A stretch of 64,000 nucleotides of DNA, taken from assembly GCF_001429045.1 (NCBI RefSeq), contig NZ_LMHY01000028.1:233996-297995 (forward strand), given 5' to 3'. Every line of letters begins with the position of its first letter. Position 1 is the stretch's first letter. Below the pieces are notes generated by a model, which searched no databases, was not told where the DNA came from, and saw only the letters and a program-made list of their open reading frames with translations. The position numbers and the translations under genes were made by a program. The stretch is from Pseudomonas sp. Root71. GTDB lineage: Bacteria > Pseudomonadota > Gammaproteobacteria > Pseudomonadales > Pseudomonadaceae. This document shows positions 7,043-15,201 of the stretch, in pieces.

Positions 7043-8818
7043 TTAATGCTTGGCGACAAGATCCTTGGGCAGCTTGAAGGTCCAGAGCATGCCGCCCTGG
7101 TTGAAGTCCTTCACCCGCTTGGCCACTTCACCGCCCCACAGCGGTACCGCGCCGCCCCAGCCGGAGAGCACCGAGACGTACTGTTCGCCGTCCATTTCCC
7201 AGGTCACGGGCGAGCCGAGCACGCCGGAACCGGTCTGGAATTCCCAGACCTTTTCGCCGGTCTTGGCGTTGAACGCCTGCAGGAAGCCTTCAGGCGTGCC
7301 GGTAAACACCAGATTGCCCTTGGTGGTCAGCACCCCGCCCCACAGCGGCGCGTAGTTCTTGTGGCGCCAGACTTCCTTGCCGGTTTTCGGATCGATGGCC
7401 CGCAACACGCCGATGTAGTCTTCGTTCAACGGTTTGATGGTGAAGCCGGCGCCGAGGAACGCCGCGCCTTTCTTGTAGGCGATGCCTTCGTTCCAGATGT
7501 CCATGCCCCACTCGTTGGACGGCACATAGAACAGCCCGGTGTCTTGGTTGTAGGCCATCGGCATCCAGTTTTTCGCGCCGAGGAACGCCGGTGCCACGAA
7601 GACCGAACTGCCCTTGACTTCCGAGCCTGGGGCACCGGGACGGCTGGCCTCGTTGTAGATCGGCCGGCCGTTCTTATCCAGGCCGGTGGCCCAGGTGATC
7701 TTGTCCACGAACGGGAAGCCGCGGATGAATTTGCCGTTGGTACGATCCAGCACGTAGAAGAAGCCGTTACGGTCGGCAGTGGCCGCCGCCTTGATCTCCT
7801 TGCCGCCTTCGCTGTAGTTGAACGACACCAGCTCGTTCACGCCGTCGTAGTCCCAACCGTCGTGGGGCGTGCTCTGGAAGTGCCACTTGATGGTGCCATC
7901 GTCCGGGTTGAGCGCCAGGCGCGATGAGGAGTAGAGGTTGTCGCCAGGGCGCAGGTGCGAGTTCCACGGTGCCGGGTTGCCGGTACCGAACAGCAGCAGG
8001 TTGGTTTCCGGGTCGTAATAGCCGCCCAGCCACGGGGCCGCGCCGCCGGTTTTCCAGAGATCGCCCGGCCAGGTCTTGCCTGCCTCGCCGCCGGAGATGC
8101 CGTTTTCCACCGCTTTGCCGTCCTTGTAGACGTAGCCCATATGGCCTTCGACCGTTGGCCGGGTCCACAGCAGATCACCGTTTTTCGGGTCGTAGGCCTC
8201 GATCTTGCCCACCACGCCAAACTCGCCACCGGCCACGCCGGTAATCAGCTTGCCGTTGATCACCAGCGGCGCGGCACTGATCGAGTAGCCTTCCTTGTGG
8301 TCGGCGACTTTCTTGCTCCACACCACCTTGCCGGTGTCCTTGTTCAGCGCCACGAGCTTGGCGTCGAGGGTGCCGAAAATCACCAGGTCACCATACAGCG
8401 CGACGCCGCGGTTGATCACGTCGCAACAAGGACGGATGTCATCGGGCAGGCGTGCATCGTATTGCCAGAGTTTCTTGCCGGTGCGCGCATCCACGGCGAA
8501 CACCCGGGAATAGGAACCGGTCATGTACATCACGCCGTCCTTGACCATCGGCTGCGCTTGCTGGCCACGTTGTTTTTCACCGCCGAAGGAAAACGCCCAC
8601 ACCGGGCGCAGCTCCTTGACGTTGTCGACGTTGAGAATATCCAGCGGGCTGTAGCGCTGCCCTTGAACGCCGAGTCCGTTGGTCACGACCTGTTCCGGGT
8701 TCTTCGGGTCCTGGAGAATGTCCTGGTCGGAAACCCCGGCCAATGCCTGGCCGGACAACAGCATGGCACTGAGCAGCAGGCTCAAGACGAAGGGCTGGCG
8801 ACGTGCGGGTTGGGTCAT
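7043..8818 (-). CDS. pedH: PQQ-dependent alcohol dehydrogenase, lanthanide-type (PedH)
   Basis: A 591-residue periplasmic quinoprotein. Residues 1-28 form a signal peptide (LSLLLSAMLLSGQALA). The rest is an eight-bladed propeller with repeated W-docking motifs. Adjacent Cys131-Cys132 form the vicinal disulfide over PQQ; Glu199 and Asn281 are metal ligands; Asp323 is the catalytic base. Asp325, two residues on in GWDYDGVNEL, is the extra carboxylate that marks lanthanide-dependent enzymes; calcium enzymes have Ala or Ser there. The whole sequence resembles P. putida PedH much more than ExaA/PedE. It oxidises ethanol and other short alcohols and passes electrons to PedF. A palindrome lies upstream (8925-8940). 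The lanthanide call rests on that residue plus overall resemblance; enzyme data are needed for proof. Confidence 0.92.
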   Translation of the reverse strand: MTQPARRQPFVLSLLLSAMLLSGQALAGVSDQDILQDPKNPEQVVTNGLGVQGQRYSPLDILNVDNVKELRPVWAFSFGGEKQRGQQAQPMVKDGVMYMTGSYSRVFAVDARTGKKLWQYDARLPDDIRPCCDVINRGVALYGDLVIFGTLDAKLVALNKDTGKVVWSKKVADHKEGYSISAAPLVINGKLITGVAGGEFGVVGKIEAYDPKNGDLLWTRPTVEGHMGYVYKDGKAVENGISGGEAGKTWPGDLWKTGGAAPWLGGYYDPETNLLLFGTGNPAPWNSHLRPGDNLYSSSRLALNPDDGTIKWHFQSTPHDGWDYDGVNELVSFNYSEGGKEIKAAATADRNGFFYVLDRTNGKFIRGFPFVDKITWATGLDKNGRPIYNEASRPGAPGSEVKGSSVFVAPAFLGAKNWMPMAYNQDTGLFYVPSNEWGMDIWNEGIAYKKGAAFLGAGFTIKPLNEDYIGVLRAIDPKTGKEVWRHKNYAPLWGGVLTTKGNLVFTGTPEGFLQAFNAKTGEKVWEFQTGSGVLGSPVTWEMDGEQYVSVLSGWGGAVPLWGGEVAKRVKDFNQGGMLWTFKLPKDLVAKH

Positions 8819-8924
8819 GACGGCTTCCTCTGCGGATTTTTGTTATGTCCGGAAAGTTTTCCCGGTCTGGTGCAGATTCTTGAGCGCCGCCGCCCTGGCA
8901 ACAATTGCCCGCAATGAGGAGATT

Positions 8925-8940
8925 GCTAGTTCCTTGGTAC
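8925..8940. promoter_or_regulatory. Candidate operator upstream of pedH
   Basis: GCTAGTTCCTTGGTAC lies about 107 bp upstream of the pedH ATG. On the minus strand it reads GTACCAAGGAACTAGC and shares TACCAAGGRACTAG with the site upstream of pedF (12191-12206). It is an interrupted inverted repeat, as expected for a LuxR-type dimer such as PedR2. Confidence 0.5.
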
Positions 8941-9005
8941 AGGGTGGGGGGTGATGAGCCGCGGATTTTGTGCCCGATGAAAGTCCCCCAGGGGTCTGTG
9001 TTTGC

Positions 9006-9944
9006 TCACTTTTGCGCGTTGGAATCCACCCGCGTCATCCGCCCACGCTCGTAGCGCGGGTACAGATGACTGACGCTGCGGATCAGTTCGTAGCGGCTCA
9101 GGTTGATCCCGGCGAAACGTTCGGGGACGGGGCTGCGGATCATCTCGGCCATGTCGCTGCCATTGGCGGCGCCGTCGCGCATCAGTTGATCGAGCCAGGT
9201 CAGGTAATCGCGCATTTGCTCGAAGGGTTGAGGGTCGCTCGCCACCGGGCCATGGCCCGGCACAACCTGCGTCCAGGGCAAGCCTTGCAGGGTCGCGATG
9301 TCCGCCAGCCACACTGCCAGCCCTGGACTGTTGGGTGTGGTCAGCGCCCGTTGATAAAACACCAGGTCCCCGGCAAACAACACGCCGGTTCGCTGGTCGA
9401 GAATAGCCAGATCCGCGCCCGTATGCCCACCCAGGCTCAGCAGACGCAGATCGTGATTCCCAAAACTTTTCACGCCGGGTGTCAGCACCTGGGTAGGCAT
9501 CACCACTTCGGTGCCACGCATCCAGTCGCCGACCATCCGGTACATATTCTCGGCCATGGCATCGCCTTGCCGGTGCAACAGCTCGGTGGTGCCGGCCAAG
9601 GCGCCGATCGGCACGTCGCTGAAGGCTTGGTTGCCCAGCACATGGTCCGGGTGATGATGGGTCAGCAAGACCTCGATCACTGGCTTGTCGGTGGTGGCGG
9701 CAATGGCCTTGCGCATCGCTTCGCCGTAGCGCTTCGACGGACCGGTATCGATCACCACCACACCCCGGTCAGTGACGATGAACGCGGTGTTGACGATGTT
9801 GCCGCCGTTGGCCTTGGCAAAATTATCGGTGCTGCCTTCCAGCAGCCAGGTGTCCCGGGCGATCTGCCGGGGCTTGAGTGAGTACTCGAGATCGGCCAGG
9901 GCCGGCAGACTGACGCTCAGCACCATCAACAGGATCCAGCGCAT
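9006..9944 (-). CDS. Quinoprotein relay system periplasmic metallo-beta-lactamase-fold hydrolase
   Basis: A 312-residue exported protein starting MRWILLMVLSVSLPALA. The zinc motif HHHPDH (His96, His98, Asp100, His101) is intact, followed by GGHTGADLAIL, LFAGDLVFYQRAL and VPGHGPVA, the later ligands of the fold. It matches the family found beside PQQ and lanthanide dehydrogenases (PP_2678 in P. putida). The true substrate is unknown. The start at 9944 has a strong AAGGAG site in a duplicated segment (two CACGCTCCTTG copies 15 bp apart on the plus strand, 9947-9972). An ATG at 10007 would overlap the SoxYZ-like gene and remove the signal peptide from the N terminus. Confidence 0.82.
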   Translation of the reverse strand: MRWILLMVLSVSLPALADLEYSLKPRQIARDTWLLEGSTDNFAKANGGNIVNTAFIVTDRGVVVIDTGPSKRYGEAMRKAIAATTDKPVIEVLLTHHHPDHVLGNQAFSDVPIGALAGTTELLHRQGDAMAENMYRMVGDWMRGTEVVMPTQVLTPGVKSFGNHDLRLLSLGGHTGADLAILDQRTGVLFAGDLVFYQRALTTPNSPGLAVWLADIATLQGLPWTQVVPGHGPVASDPQPFEQMRDYLTWLDQLMRDGAANGSDMAEMIRSPVPERFAGINLSRYELIRSVSHLYPRYERGRMTRVDSNAQK

Positions 9945-9975
9945 GCCACGCTCCTTGAGGTCACGCTCCTTGGGG

Positions 9976-10737
9976 TCAGAGGATCGACGCATTGAACTCA
10001 TTGCCACTGTTGTCCCGTATTAACAGGCGCGTTTGCCCTGCTCCTTCGATGTCGAAGGCCAGGTTGGGGTTTTCGCTGACTGCGGGAAACAGCTCCAGCC
10101 GGGCCAGCACCTGCTCGTTGTGGTCGCGCAACTCGACATGGTTGATGAAGAACTCCGGAATGCCGCTGACCATGCCATTGTCCATGGGATGGGCCACCTG
10201 CAACCGCAAACGGCTGAATTCGCCCCGGGGGTAACGGCCGCCGAACACTTCGCCGATGTGCTCTTCCCAGCCTGGTTGCGTGCGCACCACGCTCGGCGCG
10301 GTGCAGCCGCCACCCGCCGCATCAATCAGGGTCGAGCCGACATGCCACACGCCGTCGCGGGTCAACACCGCCGCGCGCAAGGGCGTGGCCTGTTCGATGC
10401 GAATGCGCAACGACAGCCAAGGCAAAACCGAATCAAGCGGCTGGAAGTCGACGATTTTCGGCAACGGGTTCAGCTCTGCCCAGGCGAGGATTTTCACCAC
10501 CTCGCCCTTGAACGCCCGGGCGTCGATTTCCAGCGGCACCTGCCGGGCATCTTCGGCAAACGGCGGCGCCAGCAACTTGACCCGCTCATCGAAAACGAAC
10601 GGCGCATTACCGAGGAACTGCTGCTGATAGAAATTCCACATCACCGATGGCACCGGGTCCTTACCGGGATCGATAGCGCCAGCTTGTGCCGCCAGGCTTA
10701 ACCAGCAGGCCAACAGACAACTCCCTCGCCATTTCAT
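9976..10737 (-). CDS. Quinoprotein dehydrogenase-associated SoxYZ-like carrier protein
   Basis: A 253-residue protein with a signal peptide (SCLLACWLSLAAQAGA). The N-terminal half resembles SoxY and ends in DAAGGGCTAP, a Gly-rich Cys motif like the swinging-arm GGC of SoxY but internal. The C-terminal half resembles SoxZ (HPMDNG, EFFINHVELRDHNEQVLARL). SoxYZ carries sulfur intermediates on its Cys; the SoxYZ-like protein of PQQ loci has no proven cargo. It lies 31 bp upstream of the metallo-beta-lactamase-fold gene, so the two probably act together. P. putida has the same order (PP_2677-PP_2678). Confidence 0.82.
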   Translation of the reverse strand: MKWRGSCLLACWLSLAAQAGAIDPGKDPVPSVMWNFYQQQFLGNAPFVFDERVKLLAPPFAEDARQVPLEIDARAFKGEVVKILAWAELNPLPKIVDFQPLDSVLPWLSLRIRIEQATPLRAAVLTRDGVWHVGSTLIDAAGGGCTAPSVVRTQPGWEEHIGEVFGGRYPRGEFSRLRLQVAHPMDNGMVSGIPEFFINHVELRDHNEQVLARLELFPAVSENPNLAFDIEGAGQTRLLIRDNSGNEFNASIL

Positions 10738-10747
10738 CGCCTGCTCC

Positions 10748-11623
10748 TTATTGATACATCTCGGGCACGTCGTACTGCAGGCCGTAATGGCCGTAGATGG
10801 TCTTCACCGAACCCTCGCGGATCAGGCCTTCGAGCGCCTCTTCCACGGCATAGGCCAGTTGCCGGTTGCTTTCGTGCACCGCCATGCCGATTTCCCAAAG
10901 TTGCTTGCCCATGTTCGGGTAGGCGTTCTCAGCCAGTGCCACTTGCGGGTCGGCCGCTTCATGGATCTGCCAGTCGATTTCGCCGCGCATGGCCATCACC
11001 GCGTCGACCTCGCCGACCTTCATCCCGGCAAACGCCTGGGGCACGCCGGGATAGTGATGGGTCTTGCCAGCGAGCATGCCGTTGAACACCGACGTCAGGT
11101 AGAACGACGGCACGCTGTCGACTTCGACACCAATCGGGTGATGCTCGAACACCGCGACGCTGGCGACCTTGTCCAGCCGCCGGCGGTCATAGGCCACCTG
11201 CCATTGTTCGTTCTGGTACGGACCGAACATCACCACTTGGCCGTTGACCAGTTCGCCGAACTCGTTGCGCTTCTGCGCGTAGTCACGGTCGTAGGGCACG
11301 CGCATCATCAGGTCGGCCAGTTGCTGGTTGTGCAAGGCACTGGCACGCCAGATGTAATCGCGCAGGTCGTCGTCGAGCTTTTCCCCGGCCGGTGCCCAGA
11401 TCAGTGTCAGGCGCACGCCGAGCGCCTTGGCCAGGGCCTCGGCGAGCTCGACATCGACACCCTGGGGCTTTCCGGCGCGTTCAAAGCTGTAGGGGGCGAA
11501 GTCCTTGTAGACCGCCACCTTAAGCTCCCCGGCGGCGATCATTTCGTCGTAGTTGCGAACCTGCGCCTGCGCCGCCTGGCAGCACAGCCACAGAGCGCCG
11601 ATCAACACCGCGAGCAGGCGCAT
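10748..11623 (-). CDS. pedG: MoxJ/XoxJ-like quinoprotein-associated periplasmic binding protein (PedG-like)
   Basis: A 291-residue protein with a signal peptide (LLAVLIGALWLCCQAAQA). The type 2 solute-binding fold is visible in LKVAVYKDFAPYSFERAGKPQGVDVELAEALAKALG and in FAGMKVGEVDAVMAM. No amino-acid permease genes lie nearby. In methylotrophs the analogous MoxJ/XoxJ proteins assist maturation or activation of MxaF/XoxF, and the same job for PedH is a reasonable inference. It is 3 bp downstream of pedF and 10 bp upstream of the SoxYZ-like gene, so all are co-transcribed. Confidence 0.82.
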   Translation of the reverse strand: MRLLAVLIGALWLCCQAAQAQVRNYDEMIAAGELKVAVYKDFAPYSFERAGKPQGVDVELAEALAKALGVRLTLIWAPAGEKLDDDLRDYIWRASALHNQQLADLMMRVPYDRDYAQKRNEFGELVNGQVVMFGPYQNEQWQVAYDRRRLDKVASVAVFEHHPIGVEVDSVPSFYLTSVFNGMLAGKTHHYPGVPQAFAGMKVGEVDAVMAMRGEIDWQIHEAADPQVALAENAYPNMGKQLWEIGMAVHESNRQLAYAVEEALEGLIREGSVKTIYGHYGLQYDVPEMYQ

Positions 11624-11626
11624 GGG

Positions 11627-12088
11627 TCACTCCTCGACGTGCACAGTGTCCAGATAAGTGCGCACTGCCCACAGGGCTTCCTGACTCAGGTAGTCGGCCA
11701 TCTTCGGCATGTACACCCGACCGTCGCGCACCGCGCCATGGCGCACCCGTTCGGCGAACCATTCATCGCCCGACTCACCGACATCAAGCATGCGCAAGTC
11801 GGGGGCGATACCGCCGGACTTGGCTTCCAGGCCATGACAGGCCGCGCAGTTCTGGGTGTACGCAGAAGCACCGATTTCCACTGCTTTGTCATGTTCCGGG
11901 GCGGTGCGATACGGGTTCACCGCGGCCCAGCCATCGGCATCGAGTTGCACACCGGCGTCCTTGATCGGGGTCAGCCCCGGGGTGGCCACGGCCTGTGGCA
12001 CCACGTTGCCGTGGGCCCAGACGGAACCTGCACTGATCAAACTGGCCAATAGCCCGGTCACGAGCAAGGCGTTGCGTCTTGTTGTCAT
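11627..12088 (-). CDS. pedF: Cytochrome c550 PedF/ExaB, electron acceptor of the alcohol dehydrogenase
   Basis: A 153-residue periplasmic cytochrome c. A signal peptide (NALLVTGLLASLISAGSVWA) is followed by one haem site, CAACH, and a distal axial Met in VYMPKMADYL. It should carry electrons from PQQH2 in PedH to the terminal oxidase. It is first in the minus-strand unit pedF-pedG-SoxYZ-like-hydrolase. In P. putida a calcium-type pedE lies beside pedF; here the neighbour across a 210 bp divergent promoter is the ABC binding-protein gene instead. Confidence 0.88.
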   Translation of the reverse strand: MTTRRNALLVTGLLASLISAGSVWAHGNVVPQAVATPGLTPIKDAGVQLDADGWAAVNPYRTAPEHDKAVEIGASAYTQNCAACHGLEAKSGGIAPDLRMLDVGESGDEWFAERVRHGAVRDGRVYMPKMADYLSQEALWAVRTYLDTVHVEE

Positions 12089-12190
12089 TGTTATGCCCTC
12101 TGGATTGCACGCAAAACCTCTTGGCAGAGGCTATGGCAGCCATCTTAGAAACGGTATCGCACTCACCCCATGCTGCTTTGGTGGTCGCCA

Positions 12191-12206
12191 CCTAGTCCCT
12201 TGGTAG
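12191..12206. promoter_or_regulatory. Candidate operator in the pedF / ABC divergent promoter
   Basis: CCTAGTCCCTTGGTAG is an interrupted palindrome (CTA...TAG) in the 210 bp gap between pedF and the plus-strand ABC genes. Two direct GCTACC half-sites lie at 12262-12267 and 12277-12282, 15 bp apart and close to the plus-strand start. The palindrome shares TACCAAGGRACTAG with the pedH upstream site. Confidence 0.5.
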
Positions 12207-12298
12207 TAAGGCGCTGGATGGACACCACCGGTACTTTCTGCATATTTCCTCAGCTTCACGGGCTACCTAAGCTGGCGCTACCTGTAATGGAGTGCCCT

Positions 12299-13483
12299 AT
12301 GCGCCCGCTCATCCCTTACGCCCTGATCTACCTGCTGGCGATTGCCTGCGCCGCCGGCCTGGCCACCCAGAGCCAGGCCAGCGAAGCGCCCTTGCAGGTG
12401 CGGATCGGCTACCTGGGTTATCGCCCCGACCCCGGCCCGCTGCTGTCCAGCGTCATCCCCGAGCCCACCGATGCCGGGCTGCGCGGCGCCGAACTGGCGA
12501 TCACCGACAGCAACAGCACCGGGCGTTTTCTCAACCACGGCTACAACCTGGTCAGCGCCAATGTCGACAGCCCCGAGGCCTTGCTCGAAGCGGCAAAGGC
12601 GCAGCATGAACAAGGCCTGCGCCTGTTTGTAGTCAATGCCCCCGCCACCAGCCTGCGCCAATTGAGTGCAGCGCTGCCCGACAGTCTGCTGTTCAACGCC
12701 GGTAGCCCCGATGACAGCCTGCGCACCACCGATTGCCTGGCGAACGTGCTGCATACCTTGCCGAGCCGGGCGATGCTCGCCGATGCGCTGGCGCAGTTTC
12801 TGGTGCTGCGCAAATGGCAGCGGGCGCTGCTGATCGTCGGCCCGACGCCCGACGATCAAGCCTATGCCGCCGCCCTGCGCCGCGGGGCCAAGCGCTTTGG
12901 CTTGCAACTGGTGGCGGAAAAACCCTGGAGCTTCGATAACGACCAACGCCGCAGCGCCCAGGCGGACATGCCGCTGTTCACCCAGACCGCCGAGTACGAC
13001 GTGGTACTGGTGGCCGATGAACGCGGCGACTTCGGAGAATACGTGCCCTACCAGACCTGGTACCCGCGCCCGGTCGCCGGCACCCAGGGCCTGACCCCGG
13101 TGGGCTGGCACAAGACCGTGGAAACCTACGGCGCCGCGCAGCTGCAAAAACGCTTCGAAGCCCTGACCGGGCGCTGGATGAATGACCGTGATTTCGCGGC
13201 ATGGATGGCCGTGCGCAGTATCGCCAGCGCCGTGAGCAAACTGCGCCAGGCCGAGCCGAGGGCGATCCGTACGCTGGAAATCAGCGACCAGTTGCCCCTC
13301 GACGGCTTCAAGGGCCGCAAGCTCAGCTATCGGCCGTGGAACGGCCAGTTGCGCCAGCCGATTCCCATCGTCCAGCCACGGGCGCTGGTCAGCACCTCAC
13401 CCCAGGACGGCTTTCTGCACCCCTTCAACGAGATGGACAGCCTGGGCTACGACAAACCCGAGGTCAGCTGCCGTTTTCCCTGA
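12299..13483 (+). CDS. PQQ-alcohol-dehydrogenase-associated ABC transporter substrate-binding protein
   Basis: A 394-residue exported protein (signal YALIYLLAIACAAGLATQSQA). It resembles Leu/Ile/Val-type binding proteins, and PQQ-linked ABC systems have a dedicated subfamily of this kind (P. putida PP_2670). ATG 12299 is chosen because GGAG lies 7 nt upstream; longer in-frame starts from 12170 lack a signal peptide. It heads a plus-strand set with the YVTN propeller, ATPase and permease. Pairing a binding protein with an exporter-like ABC-2 permease is unusual, so it may sense or hand over a ligand rather than drive import. Confidence 0.78.
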   Translation: MRPLIPYALIYLLAIACAAGLATQSQASEAPLQVRIGYLGYRPDPGPLLSSVIPEPTDAGLRGAELAITDSNSTGRFLNHGYNLVSANVDSPEALLEAAKAQHEQGLRLFVVNAPATSLRQLSAALPDSLLFNAGSPDDSLRTTDCLANVLHTLPSRAMLADALAQFLVLRKWQRALLIVGPTPDDQAYAAALRRGAKRFGLQLVAEKPWSFDNDQRRSAQADMPLFTQTAEYDVVLVADERGDFGEYVPYQTWYPRPVAGTQGLTPVGWHKTVETYGAAQLQKRFEALTGRWMNDRDFAAWMAVRSIASAVSKLRQAEPRAIRTLEISDQLPLDGFKGRKLSYRPWNGQLRQPIPIVQPRALVSTSPQDGFLHPFNEMDSLGYDKPEVSCRFP

Positions 13484-13513
13484 TCCGATAATCACAACAA
13501 CAAGGAATCCGCC

Positions 13514-14473
13514 ATGCGCCGCACCCTGCTCTCTTGCATCATGCTGCTCGCCGCTGGCCATGCCGTTGCCAGCACTGCCTGGGTCTCCAACGAAAAGGAC
13601 AACAGCCTGAGCCTGATCGACCTGCAGACCCTGCAAGTCACCGACACCCTGCCCGTCGGCCAGCGCCCCCGCGGCCTGCTGCTGTCCCATGACAACAAAC
13701 TGCTGTACATCTGCGCCAGCGACTCGGACCGGGTCCAGGTGATGGACGTGGCCACGCGCAAGATCATCAAGGAACTGCCCTCGGGCAAAGACCCCGAGCA
13801 ATTCGCCCTGCATCCGAATAATCGCTGGTTGTACGTCTCCAACGAGGACGATGCGCTGGTCACGGTGATCGACACCGAGACGTCCAAGGTGCTCGGCCAG
13901 ATCAACGTCGGTGTCGAACCCGAAGGCATGGCCGTCAGCCCTGACGGCAAGTGGGCGGTCAACACCAGCGAAACCACCAACATGCTGCACTGGATCGACA
14001 CCAGCACCCAGACCCTGGCCGACAGCACCCTGGTCGACCAGCGCCCGCGCTTCGTCGAGTTCTCCCCCGATGGCGCCCAGCTCTGGGCCTCGGCGGAAAT
14101 CGGCGGCACCGTGACCATTCTCGATGTGGCCAGCCGCACCGTGCTCAAGACCCTGAACTTCCAGATCAAGGGCGTGCACCCGGACAAGGTCCAGCCGGTC
14201 GGCATCAAGCTCAGCGCCGATGGCAAGTACGGCTTCGTCGCACTGGGCCCGGCCAATCATGTGGCGGTGATCGATGCCAAGACCTTCGAGATTCTCGATT
14301 ACCTGCTGGTGGGTCGACGAGTCTGGCAGATGGCATTCACCCCGGATCAGAAGCAACTGCTGGCCACCAACGGCGTCAGCGGCGATGTCTCGGTGATCGA
14401 TGTCGACAGCCTCAAGGTCAGCAAATCGGTGAAAGTCGGACGCTACCCTTGGGGCGTAGTGGTGACGCCATGA
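13514..14473 (+). CDS. PQQ-dependent catabolism-associated YVTN beta-propeller protein
   Basis: A 319-residue protein with a signal peptide (TLLSCIMLLAAGHAVA) and six to seven YVTN-type repeats such as STAWVSNEKDNSLSLID, LLYICASDSDRVQVMD and RWLYVSNEDDALVTVID. It is periplasmic; homologues are found with PQQ alcohol dehydrogenases (PP_2669). No catalytic residues are evident, so a scaffold or binding role is inferred. It overlaps the ATPase start by 4 bp (ATGA). Confidence 0.82.
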   Translation: MRRTLLSCIMLLAAGHAVASTAWVSNEKDNSLSLIDLQTLQVTDTLPVGQRPRGLLLSHDNKLLYICASDSDRVQVMDVATRKIIKELPSGKDPEQFALHPNNRWLYVSNEDDALVTVIDTETSKVLGQINVGVEPEGMAVSPDGKWAVNTSETTNMLHWIDTSTQTLADSTLVDQRPRFVEFSPDGAQLWASAEIGGTVTILDVASRTVLKTLNFQIKGVHPDKVQPVGIKLSADGKYGFVALGPANHVAVIDAKTFEILDYLLVGRRVWQMAFTPDQKQLLATNGVSGDVSVIDVDSLKVSKSVKVGRYPWGVVVTP

Positions 14474-15201
14474 ACGCCCTTGAAGTCAGCGACCTGAGTT
14501 TCGCCTACGGCGCCCGAGAGGCCTTGCGCAAGGTGAGTTTCAGCCTGGAACCCGGGCGTTTCGCCGCGCTGTTGGGTCCCAATGGCGCGGGCAAGTCGAC
14601 CCTGATTGCCCTGCTCACCCGGCTCTATGATCTGCAGCACGGCGAGATCCGCGTCGGTGGCAATTCATTGCGCAGCGCGGCACGCCCGGCACTCAAGCAA
14701 TTGGGTGTAGTGTTCCAGCAAAGCACCCTGGACCTAGACCTCAGCGTCGAGCAAAACCTGCGTTATCACGCCGCATTGCATGGCCTGTCCCGGCGCCAGA
14801 CCGACCTTCGGGTCGACGCCGAACTGGCCCGTCAGACCCTGACCGATCGCCGTCGCGAACGGGTGCGCGAACTCAATGGCGGCCATCGTCGCCGGGTGGA
14901 AATTGCCCGTGCCCTGTTGCATGAGCCGCGCCTGTTGCTGCTCGATGAAGCCAGTGTCGGCCTCGACCCGGCGAGTCGACTGGCACTCAACCAGCACATC
15001 CGCAGCCTGTGTCGCGAGGAGCGCATCAGCGTGCTCTGGACCACCCACCTGCTCGACGAAGTGCAGCCCAGGGATGACTTGCTGATCCTGCATCAAGGCC
15101 GGCTGGTGGCCAGTGGGCAGGCCGATGCCCTGAGCCTGGAACACGGTGGTGACCTCGGTTCGGCCTTCACCCGCCTGACAACATCGGGAGTTGCCCAATG
15201 A
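14470..15201 (+). CDS. Alcohol-associated ABC transporter ATP-binding protein
   Basis: A 243-residue ATPase. Walker A is GPNGAGKST, the Q-loop is in VVFQQSTLDLDLSVEQNL, Walker B is LLLLDEASVGLDP and the switch His is in WTTHLLDE. The signature motif, normally LSGGQ, reads LNGGH followed by RRRVEIARAL, a degenerate form. The start at ATG 14470 overlaps the YVTN stop, and the stop overlaps the permease start, so propeller, ATPase and permease are coupled. It matches PP_2668 of the P. putida ped cluster. Confidence 0.87.
   Translation: MNALEVSDLSFAYGAREALRKVSFSLEPGRFAALLGPNGAGKSTLIALLTRLYDLQHGEIRVGGNSLRSAARPALKQLGVVFQQSTLDLDLSVEQNLRYHAALHGLSRRQTDLRVDAELARQTLTDRRRERVRELNGGHRRRVEIARALLHEPRLLLLDEASVGLDPASRLALNQHIRSLCREERISVLWTTHLLDEVQPRDDLLILHQGRLVASGQADALSLEHGGDLGSAFTRLTTSGVAQ

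Noticed and set aside
7043..8818. Calcium-dependent ExaA/PedE
   Set aside because: Residue 325 is Asp, where calcium enzymes have Ala or Ser, and the whole sequence looks like PedH.
13951..14469. Long plus-strand ORF giving the ABC ATPase an N-terminal extension
   Set aside because: The upstream part is an out-of-frame reading of the YVTN gene; the ATPase begins at 14470 with the family start and ATGA overlap.
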